DNA of 64,000 nt from Platerodrilus igneus (lineage: Eukaryota; Arthropoda; Insecta; Coleoptera; Lycidae), in contig JARFIW010001340.1 of assembly GCA_036346225.1 (NCBI GenBank), positions 124,001-188,000 of the forward strand. The letters run 5' to 3'. Under the pieces are notes generated by a model. It was not told the origin of the DNA and ran no database searches. It saw nothing but the letters and a program-made list of their open reading frames with translations. Shown piece after piece: positions 10,539 to 20,959 of this stretch. Every line of letters starts with the position of its first letter. The stretch's first letter is position 1. Made by a program: the position numbers and the translations under genes.

Positions 10539-11522
10539 AACTGACAAAGTTAACATTTAATACGCCTAATACAAGATGTGTAGTATCTATCTCACTCCAA
10601 TCTACGTCCAAAAATCACCTCTCTCTTACTTTGTGTTCATAACACGTGCTATCCTTATCTCATTCTAACATACACGCTAAAGCAACTATCCTTTACTTCA
10701 TCTGCCTTCCCCATTGTCAACAAACGTTAAGCGTTCAATCTACGCCTATCTCACTTGTACCTATCCTATCTAATACTCCTTCTTTGTTTTCTGGTTGGCA
10801 AGTTGGATTTGTAACTGACAAAGTTATTTACTCATTCCACCAATAAATCTATTTAATTGACAGTGATAACCAATTCTATCAGGAATTTGCTGTTGTTTGT
10901 TCAATGTTATCTACGATATATTAAGACGGTTACATTCGTTTATTTAATGTTACTAGGAAAGCTTTCGACAAACAGCTTCAAACTTTTAACAAATACAGTA
11001 CGCAGAAACTAAAACGGTTTCAAATGCTAAAACTGACAAAGTTAACATTTAATACGCCTAATACAAGATGTGTAGTATCTATCTCACTCCAATCTACGTC
11101 CAAAAATCACCTCTCTCTTACTTTGTGTTCATAACACGTGCTATCCTTATCTCATTCTAACATACACGCTAAAGCAACTATCCTTTACTTCATCTGCCTT
11201 CCCCATTGTCAACAAACGTTAAGCGTTCAATCTACGCCTATCTCACTTGTACCTATCCTATCTAATACTCCTTCTTTGTTTTCTGGTTGGCAAGTTGGAT
11301 TTGTAACTGACAAAGTTATTTACTCATTCCACCAATAAATCTATTTAATTGACAGTGATAACCAATTCTATCAGGAATTTGCTGTTGTTTGTTCAATGTT
11401 ATCTACGATATATTAAGACGGTTACATTCGTTTATTTAATGTTACTAGGAAAGCTTTCGACAAACAGCTTCAAACTTTTAACAAATACAGTACGCAGAAA
11501 CTAAAACGGTTTCAAATGCTAA
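10539..11522. repeat. 492-bp direct tandem duplication
   Basis: The segments 10539-11030 and 11031-11522 appear identical along their whole length; the junction word AACTGACAAAG begins each copy. Identical copies inside an otherwise decayed unit mean either a very recent duplication or an assembly artefact. Confidence 0.95.
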
Positions 11523-12535
11523 AACATTTTGACATTATACATCCACCTTTGTTATAATTAAATATGAAGGTTTAAATTGTTTTACCTTATGAATATCTAC
11601 ATCTGTAAGATTATGAAAATTTAACTTTTAGGTTCCTAAAATATTACTGTAGAATTACTGATTCCTACACTAATGATTCGAAAAGCATTTTCAAATTGTA
11701 CTTTGTTGTTTTTACATGTTAAATAATGAAATAAAGGACACGGTTTACATTACGTGACCTCAGCTAGAGACTTCTACTTTGCGGTAAATACTTTCAAATA
11801 CGTCTAAAATAACAAATCAACAGAAAAAAATGCGGGTTCTTGCGATTCATGCGTAAAAAACGAGATTTTTGTACCCAATTTTGAGGTTATGTAACCCGAT
11901 TACGTGTTATTTTAATTTTGTTTTATTATGTTTAGGGTATTAATTGTGATATAATAAAAGGGCGAAACACATTTGGGTAGTTATTTCTGATAATCTGCTT
12001 TGAAAACAACTCACACAAGGGTGGAATATTTGCCAAAAAAAATGTTGCTTAACCTTTTCTAAGAATATGTCAGGAGTATAACTCAGTTATTTTGACTGTT
12101 TTATTTTTATCACAAATACACACCACTAAACTATTAAATACTTACGTTTTCGGTTACTATTATTGCTCATTACCATTTTTATTATAAGAATTAAATTTTA
12201 TTTTTTGAAGGATTTTAAAGCATATTGCATAATTATTGTCCCATTCTGAGATGTTAGTGCATAAGAATAACAAGGATATGCAATGATTAAGCAAAACGTT
12301 GTTGAATATTACTTCACTAATATTATTTGTTGCTGAGGGTATCATCACAGATTATCTGTGGTATCATTAAGGTTATTGATATAGTAGTTATACTAACATT
12401 ATTCGATGCTGACTGTCAACAAAACAATATAAACACAGTTAAAGTGCGGCGGGTTTAGGTTTCTGTAATAATTAGAAGAGATTATGTTATTGTTTTAATA
12501 GTTGCATTAATATTATTCGGAGCTTCAGGTAGAGC

Positions 12536-12920
12536 AGAATTTATTTAAGAAGAGCCTGTACGTCATTTGACATATGCGCAGACCTTGAAAGTCAGTGGCG
12601 TAGCGGATTTAATAATTTTTATCAAACTCCATAGAGTAAATATTCTAATATCAAGTTTTATTTTGTTGGTAGTTTAAATTTGCATGGCGAATTCGCGAAT
12701 AAGCAAAGCATAAAACACAAAGAAACAGAAAGAAAACTATGAAAGCGTAAGAAATAAATATAGAATATCAAAGTCACAAATATCAATTGACATTTAGTAG
12801 CAAATTATCTATGTTACTAATATGCTACACGAACACGATTATTTATAAATAATGGACTAATATGACACCGTTTTAGCCGTGTGCGCATGATGACGTCCAG
12901 GCTCTTCTTTAATAAATTCT
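12536..12920. mobile_element. MITE with about 40-bp inverted ends
   Basis: The left end AGAATTTATTTAAGAAGAG at 12536 and the right end at 12881-12920 are reverse complements over about 40 bp (AAGAAGAGCCTG, ACGTCAT and TGCGCA are shared), with a few mismatches. The 300-bp interior has no ORF. This is the structure of a miniature inverted-repeat element. Target duplication cannot be placed with confidence because the inverted repeat reaches an A/T-rich flank. Confidence 0.75.
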
Positions 12921-12924
12921 ACTA

Positions 12925-15910
12925 TTTGAGATAATCGAACGGGTGCATGAGTGGAAATAGTGTTAGGTATAAATAATGCTGAGGCGAAAATTGAGGTTTC
13001 AGCTTAGATTAGTAGTCGAAATAATCGAACGGGTGTAAGAACGGAAATAGTATTGAGGTATAAACCGTGCTGAGGCAAAAATAGTGCTGATGTTTCAACT
13101 TAGGTTAGTAGTAGAAACGTTTTATTAGTAAGACATTATAATCGAACAAGAGCATGAGCGAACATATAGCGTTGAGTCATAAATAGTGCTGAGGCAGAAA
13201 CAGTGCTGTGGTTTCAACTTAGGTTAGTAGTCGAAATGTTTTACTAAAGACAAAATAATCGAATGGGTGCATGAGCGGAAAAGTGTTGAGACCTAAATAC
13301 TGCTGAGGCGAAAATAGTGTTGAGGTTTCAACGTAGGTTAGTAGTCGAAATATTTTACTACTAAGACACAGTCGAAAGAGTGCATGAGCGGTCATAGTGT
13401 TGAGGCCTAGATATTACCGAGGCGAAAATAGGGTTGAGGTGTCAACTTAGGTTAGTAGTCGAAACGTTTTACTACTAAGACAAAATAATCGAACGGGTGC
13501 ATGAGCGAAAATAGTATTAAGGTATAAATAGTGCTGAGGCGAAAACAGTGTAGAGGTTTTAACTTAGGTTAGTAGTTGAAATGTTTTACAACTAAAACAA
13601 AATGATCGAACGGGTGCATGAGCGAAAATAGTGTTAAGGTATAAATAGTGCTGAGGCAAAAACAGTGTTGAGGTTTCTACTTAGGTTAGTAGTTGAAATG
13701 TTTTACTATCAAGACAAAATGATCGAACGGGTGCATGAGTGGAAATAGTGTTAAAGTATAAATAGTGCTGAGGCGTAAACAGTGTTGAGGTTTTAACTTA
13801 GGTTAGTAGTTGAAATGTTTTACTACTGAAACAAAATGATCAAACGGGTGCATGAGCGGAAATAGTGTTAAGGCATAAAAGTGCTTAGGCGAAAACAGTG
13901 TTGAGGTTTTAACTTAGGTTAGTAGTTGAAATGTTTTACTACTAAGACAAAATGATCGAACGGGTGCATGAGCGAAAAAAGTGTTAAGGTATAAATAGTG
14001 CTGAGGCGAAAACAGTGTAGAGGTTTTAACTTAGGTTAGTAGTTGAAATGTTTTACTACTAAAACAAAATGATCAAACGGGTGCATGAGCGGAAATAGTG
14101 TTAAGATATAAATAGTGCTTAGGCGAAAACAGTGTTGAGGTTTCTACTTAGGTTAGTAGTTGAAATGTTTTACTACTAAGACAAAATGATCGAACGGGTG
14201 CATGAGCGAAAATAGTGTTAAGGTATAAAAGTGCTGAGGCGAAAACAGTGTTGAGGTTTTAACTTAGGTTAGTAGTTGAAATGTTTTACTACTAAGACAA
14301 AATAATCAAACGGGTGCATGGGCGGAAATAGTGTTAAGGTATAAATAGTGCTGAGGCAAAAACAGTGTTGAGGTTTTAACTTAGGTTAGTAGTTGAAATG
14401 TTTTACTACTAAGCCAAAATAATCGAACGGGTGCATGGGCGGAAATAATGTTAAGATATAAATAGTGCTGAGGCGTAAACAGTGTTGAGGTTTTAACTTA
14501 GGTTAGTAGTTGAAATGTTTTACTACTCAGACAAAATGATCGAACGGGTGCATAAGTGGAAATAGTGTTAAAGTATAAATAGTGCTGAGGCGTAAACAGT
14601 GTTGAGGTTTTAACTTAGGTTAGTAGTTGAAATGTTTTACTACTAAGACAAAATGATCGAACGGGTGCATGAGCAAAAATAGTGTTAAGGTATAAATAGT
14701 GCTGAGGCGAAAACAGTGTTGAGGTTTTAACTTAGGTTAGTAGTTGAAATGTTTTACTACTATGCCAAAATAATCGAACGGGTGCATGGGCGGAAATAAT
14801 GTTAAGATATAAATAGTGCTGAGGCGAAAACAGTGTTGAGGTTTTAACTTAGGTTAGTAGTTGAAATGTTTTACTACTAAGCCAAAATAATCGAGCGGGT
14901 GCATGGGCGGAAATAGTTTTAAGGTATAAATAGTGCTGAGGCGAAAACAGTGTTGAGGTTTTAACTTAGGTTAGTAGTTGAAATGTTTTACTACTATGCC
15001 AAAATAATCGAACGGGTGCATGGGCGAAAATAGTGTTAAGATATAAATAGTGCTGAGGCGAAAACAGTGTTGAGGTTTTAACTTAGGTTAGTAGTTGAAA
15101 TGTTTTACTACTAAGCCAAAATAATCGAACGGGTGCATGGGCGGAAATAGTGTTAAAGTATAAATAGTGCTGAGGCGTAAACAATGTTGAGGTTTTAACT
15201 TAGGTTAGTAGTTGAAATGTTTTACTACTAAAACAAAATGATCCAACGGGTGCATGAGCGAAAATAGTGTTAAGGTATAAATAGTGCTGAGGCGAAAACA
15301 GTGTTGAGGTTTTAACTTAGGTTAGTAGTTGAAATGTTTTACTACTAAGCCAAAATAATCGAACTGGTGCATGGGCGGAAATAATGTTAAGATATAAATA
15401 GTGCTGAGGCGAAAACAGTGTTGAGGTTTTAACTTAGGTTAGTAGTTGAAATGTTTTACTACTAAGCCAAAATAATCGAACGGGTGCATGGGCGGAAATA
15501 GTGTTAAAGTATAAATAGTGCTGAGGCGTAAACAATGTTGAGGTTTTAACTTAGGTTAGTAGTTGAAATGTTTTACTACTAAAACAAAATGATCAAACGG
15601 GTGCATGAGCGGAAATAGTGTTAAGGTATAAAAGTGCTGAGGCGATAACAGTGTTGGATACATGAGCGAACATATAGTCTTGAGGCATAAATAGCGCCGA
15701 GACGAAAACATAATCGAACCGGTGCATGTGCGAGTATAGTGTTGAGGCAAAAATAGTGCCAAGGTGAAAATATTGTTGAGGTTTCTACTTAGTTTAGTAG
15801 TCGTAATATTTTGGTACTGAGATATAGTGATCGAATTGGTACATGTGTGAAAACACTGTTGTGATTTCATTATAGGTCACTAGGCGGAACATTTTACTAC
15901 AGGGCAAAAT
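12925..15910. repeat. 117-bp satellite array, about 24 copies
   Basis: The phrase CGAACGGGTGCATGAG recurs every 116-118 bp from 13490 to 15594 (for example 13607, 13724, 13841, 13957), with older, more diverged units at 12937-13490 and a degraded tail after 15655. Each unit contains three consecutive 17-bp sub-repeats of the form AAAYAGTGYTRAGGYNN, and an 8-bp inverted repeat (TTAGTAGT and ACTACTAA, 11-base loop). Central copies are the most alike, edge copies the most diverged, as expected under unequal exchange. Short ORFs here are by-products of the periodicity. Confidence 0.96.
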
Positions 15911-16964
15911 AATCAAAGATGGGTTCAACACTAACTGCATGGGACCGCAGCATATTCTAGCAATACATCAACGATTATGCTGTATAAAGCCCTTTCGTTG
16001 CAAGTGCCCTACGATAACGGCTTTGGCGAGTCGAAAATACTCATATATATCAATGTTGATTAGAACTTGCACACGCACGCACAAAGGTAACGTTCGGCAA
16101 TTAATTTGTTTTGTAAAAGAGTTCGGAATAGTTAATACAATAAGTAAGTATTAAATGAAAACGTTTAAACAAGCAATTGTAAAAAATACATCATTATAAC
16201 AGAACAATTACAACACAATTAAGAAGCAGTGCCAATTCGTACGTTTGACATTTAATTACTACGAAGTTTTTATATTCGTATGGTTGTTGACGTTAAAACA
16301 GTAACACTATTGTTCGATAAAAAGTACGTATTTATTTTAAAGAAGAAACCATATATGTATAAAATCTGCAAAAACTGTTTTTAATTAACATTTCATTTTA
16401 TGGTCTGCTACATTAGTTTTCAACTTTTAAGCGTTGTCTGTGTTTCCATTCAATAACCCCCAAAACTTCTATCGTATTATTAATAGGGAAGTAAGATCGA
16501 CAATGTCGGAACGAAAAATTGAACTGAATGCAGCCATTATTTTTTTACAAATTATGCTACGCCAATGACCTGTTCGAAAACTTATAATCCGTGTTTAATG
16601 GTTATAGACGTTCTGTGTGTGTTTATGAATCAATACTTGAGAGCCTTCGTTGTTATGGCACGCTTTGATATTGAAATTGCAATTTCATACTGTGAGGAAT
16701 ATGTTATTGTTCTGTCTATAATAGTGTCAAAAGCTCTTCCAACTGTCAAAAATTATAGAAGGCGAGTTTATTGTTCTCATAGTATCAAGAGCGCTTTGTA
16801 TATTCATCCGTGCTCTACGGTCGCGTGACATTTCAGTAAGAAGTAGTTCCAGGTTTTGGATTTTAATTCAACCAAATTTAGTGAAAAACCCGCAAATTTT
16901 TCATTAGTATTTGAAAATGTACGTGCTTTTGTATGGTTTCTAATAATTTTTAATTATTTTTGAC
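15911..16964. other. Non-coding spacer inside the TIR-bounded unit
   Basis: About 1 kb of AT-rich sequence between the satellite and the right inverted end. The longest open frame (16565-16828, plus, 87 codons) shows no motif, no convincing start context and no splice structure, so I do not call it a gene. Confidence 0.5.
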
Positions 16965-17048
16965 AGGTCACGTAATGTAAACCGGCACCGAAATAAATTG
17001 CAAAATGAATACTAATACTCTTATAACCCCCAAATATCACAGTATCTA

Positions 17049-17756
17049 TGCAAGGCATGTTTTTTAAGTAAGTTCCATGTTTTGAAATTCTGCCACTGCA
17101 GCGTTGCGGTTGGTGTTTAGCAGATGCACTGTGTACCTTCATCTGTTGGCTAGTGACAGATGCCATTGCAACAACAATCAGTCGTTTATAATTTGCTTAT
17201 GTGTATTTACAATTCCTCCGATAATTGAGAATCCCGTCGACTATGAAATATGCGCTGTTAATCGTTTTTCTTACTGCTAAAGGCATGAAAGCAGTTAAAA
17301 TGCACGATTTGTAAAGTGTACAGAGAAAACATTACGAGTGAAGGGATGGAATGCAAATGGCTAAGAGTTTTCAAAGATGACCGGAAGAATGTTCATGACG
17401 AGGAATGGAGTGGGCGACCCTCAGTGATCACTGATGATTCGGTGTAAAAAATTGACAAGTAAGTGACTGAGAATAGATGCTTAACGATTTCTTCGTTATC
17501 AGAGACGTTCCCTCAAGTTTCAAGAAGCATTATCTACGAAATCGTTACGGCACACTGTCAAATCAGGCGATAAACTTCTATGAAGACGGATATAAAAGCT
17601 TGTTGTTCAATATGACAAGAACCTTAATATTATTGACAGTTATGTGGAAAAGTAAATAAAAGTGTGGTCTTTCAAGTAAAAATAAAATCGTTACAAAAAG
17701 TTTACTTGTTATTTTTACATTTCAAAACGGTACTTACTTAAAAAACATGCTTCGTA
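17049..17756 (+). mobile_element. Deleted mariner-like element
   Basis: Imperfect inverted ends, both containing GCATGTTTTTTAAGTAAGT and TTTTGAAAT, are flanked by TA on each side (TA at 17047-17048 and 17757-17758). At about 710 bp the element is roughly half the length of an autonomous mariner. Between the ends, translation gives the N-terminal helix-turn-helix region of a mariner transposase (WLRVFKDDRKNVHDEEWSG, RPSVITDD) and a short C-terminal stretch (FYEDGYKSLL). The catalytic core is deleted. It can move only if a related transposase acts on its ends. Confidence 0.85.
17290..17660 (+). pseudogene. Mariner transposase remnant
   Basis: Readable in pieces: the N-terminal DNA-binding part from about 17340 to 17460 (HDEEWSGRPSVITDD, the usual link after the helix-turn-helix), a further stretch with TENRCLTI and FPQVSRSIIYEIV in shifted frames to about 17550, then a jump to the C-terminal end around 17575-17625 (NFYEDGYKSLL). 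The DDD catalytic region with its three acidic residues is missing, and stops and shifts break the remaining frame. Mariner transposases are about 345 residues; fewer than half are represented. The match rests on family motifs that I recognise rather than on an alignment. Confidence 0.8.
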
Positions 17757-17758
17757 TA

Positions 17759-18824
17759 TATGGAAAGAAAAAAATACAAAATTTCATCAAAATCAGAAGT
17801 GATAGGTATCATGACAGATGACTTGATGTGGATTAACTCTAGTGCCAATAAAATGAATACTTGTGTATTATAGAGGAACCTACAATGAGATTTCACCTAA
17901 AGAGTTTATTCAAATTCCTACAAAAGGTAGGTTTATATATAACATATCATTCTACTTACAATTTGTCCTAATGGTTTAGTCGAATAAAATTTTTAAGAAA
18001 GTCAACTTGATAGATCTCTTTACCTTCTACTAATTTAGTTTTAATTATTAAAATGCTTACTTTAAAAAGCAGTATAAAACTTTTAATAACTTTTAGCAAC
18101 TACTAACATGATAAATTGATTAAAAATTTTTTACTATACTTAGTTTTGAGGTTTAAAATTATATAACTTTAAAATATAAAATGACAAAATAAAGGCATTC
18201 AGATTTACACAATTCTTTAAAAATACAATAAAAAAGAATTTCAATGTGTACTTTCTAACCTGAAATGTTCTAAAAAATAACCTTAAATATTTTAATCAGG
18301 TTGTTGAATATTAATGTTATTGTATAACATAAACCTTTATTAAAAAATTTAACAAAAGTTTAGTTTACTTATATAGTTTGTCATAAGTGATAGTTATAAA
18401 CAAATTACTACGTTTATTTTGGTTACTTCAATCCGGTTTGAAATCAAGCTGCTCGAGTAATCCACTTTCAAGTTTGGATTTAAACACGCAAGAATATGAT
18501 TTCAAGCGGCTTGAACAGTTCAAGTCAATCCCAAAAATTTACAGCTTGACTTGACTGAAGCGGCTTCAAACTACCCATATAAATGGATAAGCACCTGAAT
18601 TTACCTGAAATGACACTTCAAGTGCATATTCGTACCTAACTTCGCATCATGTCATTTTCCGGTCTTTATTTTTATCAACATAACCGAGAAAGTAATTTAA
18701 TAACTCCTTCTTCTTTTTCAAACCCTTTACATATAAACGCTTGGAATTAGGATTGACAATTAAAACCGCTCGACTTCAATCAGGATCGAAATAACCGAAA
18801 TAAACGTAGTCCATTGATACCTAC
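17759..18824. other. Non-coding stretch, possible intron of the minus-strand exon
   Basis: It lies directly downstream, on the minus strand, of the exon that ends at 18825, so its right part would be intron 1 if that exon is real. Most is featureless AT-rich sequence. The sub-stretch 18433-18640 is dense in TCAAG/CTTGA words and carries a weak inverted repeat, TTTGAA with GC.GCT on both sides. Confidence 0.45.
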
Positions 18825-19158
18825 CTTTTGACGTTCCAGCACCAGAATCAGCTTTATCTTTACCATGAATATCAATAATTTCAGGACTTCTTAAAACCGC
18901 TATTATATTACTTGCTTTACACAATCCATCTCTAGATTCTGATACTCGTTTATCTTTCGTTGGAAGTTTTGATATGCTGCTACCTAGTTCAAATTCCCTG
19001 CCTTTTTCTAAACGTTCCTCTGTGGGTTTTCTTTGATCGGTGTCTGAATATATCGAACCTTCTTCAATTGATTTGGGATCCGTTGTAGTCTTATCAATAT
19101 CCATAGCTTCACTATTGACTTTACAATTAAACAGCAATTTCGGTTTTAGGTCGGCCAT
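18825..19158 (-). CDS. Candidate first coding exon of an unrecognised host gene
   Basis: From the ATG at 19158 (context TTAATGG) an open frame runs down the minus strand for 111 codons to AAAG|GTAGGT, a good splice donor with the exon ending at 18825. Reading through the donor adds only about 21 codons before a stop. The peptide starts MADLKPKLLFNCKVNSEAM and is hydrophilic, rich in Lys, Glu, Asp, Ser and Thr, with no signal peptide, membrane segment or known domain. Its length in AT-rich DNA, a Met start and a consensus donor argue for a real exon, and it lies between, not inside, the identifiable transposons. I do not recognise the protein, no second exon was located, and the next exon could lie in the downstream 18 kb or outside the window. 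Function unknown; a nuclear or cytosolic disordered region is an inference from composition only. Confidence 0.5.
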
Positions 19159-20959
19159 TAACGCACAAAGGTACAGCTGATAACATTCACTACCAAACTT
19201 AATATAAGTAAACGTCTCGATATTATAATGTACAATTACTTTTATGAACTAGAAAATAAGGAATTAATAGATTCAATATACTACAAAACTGCGTTTCTAC
19301 AAATAAGTGCGTGTACGAATTAAACTAGACTGACGCCGCTTACAAAGGGTACATTATGAACGTTAAAGCTATTACTGGCTACTGGGGCGAAATAGCGCCA
19401 AATTTAAAAACGTTGGAAATAAAATTGAATAATTTTTGAAATACGTATATACTATTTGTAAAATTAGGATGTTACCATTAGTTTATGGATCATAGGCCGT
19501 ATATTTTAAATTAAAATGTTTAATATATCTATTAAACGAATTTTATTAACATAAAAGTGCGGTGTCTAATATACTAATCTACAGGAAGTTCAAACGGCTA
19601 AAAATAAATTCTATTGACTAACGTTATTGGCTATCTCTTTCGCAACACTTGACCATTCATAGGTAAAGAAACTTAATATTTTAGAGAAATAAAACAACGT
19701 TACCGACTGCAACAATATTATAGTTATAAATTCATCTGGATTAGGTTTTCGAGGCGATTATAGTTAAACAAGAAATTTACACATTTTTAGCAATTTTATA
19801 ATTTACAATTAGGACTTAAATAGTGGCAATATGTAACATAAAATGACAACTAGTTGTCAGATACTTAATTTTTCGTATAATATATAATGAATTTTATGAA
19901 GTATAATCAACAAATTTTAAATTATTAATTTATAGAGTATCATTTCTTACAATGTTTGTGACAATCAGCGTTACTACTACACACAACCGTTGTGCTAAAG
20001 AAAATAAACGAGTAAAAACTTTACACATAAACCGTATATAATAGTTTTATAAAGTGTAAATAAGTTGAATAAAGCTATATTGTAATACAGGCCAAGTAAT
20101 AAGTATAAATAGAATAACATATTGTTATTATTAGTAGTCGAGTAAGGTTATTTTAGACCTAAAGTAAGTCAGCTATAGCCACAAATTGAAAAGTAAATAA
20201 GACGTAAAGCAAGTAAGCCAATGTAAAATCGGAGTAGAGCAGAAGTTGAAAACGTAGCACAGTCGTGACGAAACTCCATCATAAGTCAATCGCAATACAA
20301 AATTAAGTTGTAACGCGAGATAGATTTTGAGTCCTTGGAAGCATCTTTTTAAAAAGTATATTTCTCAAAAACACAATTATCAAATTTATTTTAATTCAAT
20401 AATTATTCAAAATGACTTGTTTTATTTACATTGGATTTGAACGCTTATATTTATTAAACGCAAAGTGAGTTCAATTGAAAATACTACATGTTAATATTTT
20501 TATAAATCAATAGTTAATAATTAAGAATGAGTAGCTTGAACACCTAACAATGTTACAGTTACGAAATTGGAAGACTGTCTGGCGATCAGAGCTTCTTACA
20601 TTTAACATGAAGCCTCTGGTCTCACATCGTTTTTTGGGAAAGTGCAGAAATTGCGTTTCCGCTGTTTCTTGATAAAGCAACATTGCCCTTATTCTAAGTA
20701 ATTATAAATAAGTCTGCTCGATCGCAGTTCATCGTTTCTTAACCTAAAGTATCAAGTTGCACCTGTGTCACAATATAGTCGTTTCTTATTTTTATTTCTG
20801 ATATGAACTCTCTTGACACTTAATATCTTACATTCTTCAATACAATGTATCATGCAATATCTAACACATAATAATTATGTTTAATTTTATATACATATTA
20901 ATATAGGGGATATGTAACTCCATTCGACTTAGATAAAAATTAAGGGTTGATACTTAAGT
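19159..20959. other. Non-coding stretch upstream of the candidate exon
   Basis: About 1.8 kb of AT-rich DNA with no ORF, tandem repeat or terminal repeat pair that I could see. If the minus-strand exon is real, its 5' untranslated region and promoter lie here, but I see no convincing core promoter elements. Confidence 0.4.

Larger units (their letters stand above)
9169..11525 (-). repeat. LTR-plus-leader-like unit C
   Basis: Unit C follows the (AT)n tract and opens with the clearest primer-site-like array of the window (9230-9540). Next come a CGGCTGCTCA motif near 9620, an A-rich tract, and about 1.3 kb of strongly C-rich and G-poor plus strand. TTACCTG near 10160 is a minus-strand CAGGTAA donor. 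Its far end contains an apparently perfect 492-bp tandem duplication. No pol or gag remains. I group it with the arms at 1.7-5.4 kb by the shared order of parts. Confidence 0.5.
11742..16983. mobile_element. Candidate TIR-bounded element carrying a satellite array
   Basis: GGTTTACATTACGTGACCT at 11742-11760 recurs as its exact reverse complement at 16965-16983 (19 of 19 bases). Inside, both ends also share TTTCAAATAC and TGCGGGTT at similar distances, so the inverted repeats probably extend about 100 bp with divergence. The possible 5-bp target duplications (GACAC and GGCAC) differ at one base. No transposase was found inside; the interior holds a 385-bp MITE and the 117-bp satellite. It could be a non-autonomous DNA transposon or a coincidental pair of related MITE ends. 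The superfamily is unknown. Confidence 0.5.

Noticed and set aside
10646..11338. Two identical 66-codon frames 492 bp apart
   Set aside because: Identity comes from the tandem duplication of non-coding sequence; the peptide shows no domain and the strand is opposite to the inferred sense.
15556..15870. 104-codon minus-strand frame in the satellite
   Set aside because: Its sequence follows the satellite unit and breaks at the array edge; it is a by-product of periodicity.
12925..15910. CRISPR-like repeat array
   Set aside because: Units are contiguous 117-bp satellite copies without unique spacers, in a eukaryotic setting.
16565..16828. 87-codon plus-strand frame
   Set aside because: No motif, poor start context and no splice sites; length is plausible by chance in this composition.
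16954..17166. 70-codon minus-strand frame near the mariner
   Set aside because: Spans the TIR of the TIR-bounded unit and the left end of the mariner; composite of transposon ends.
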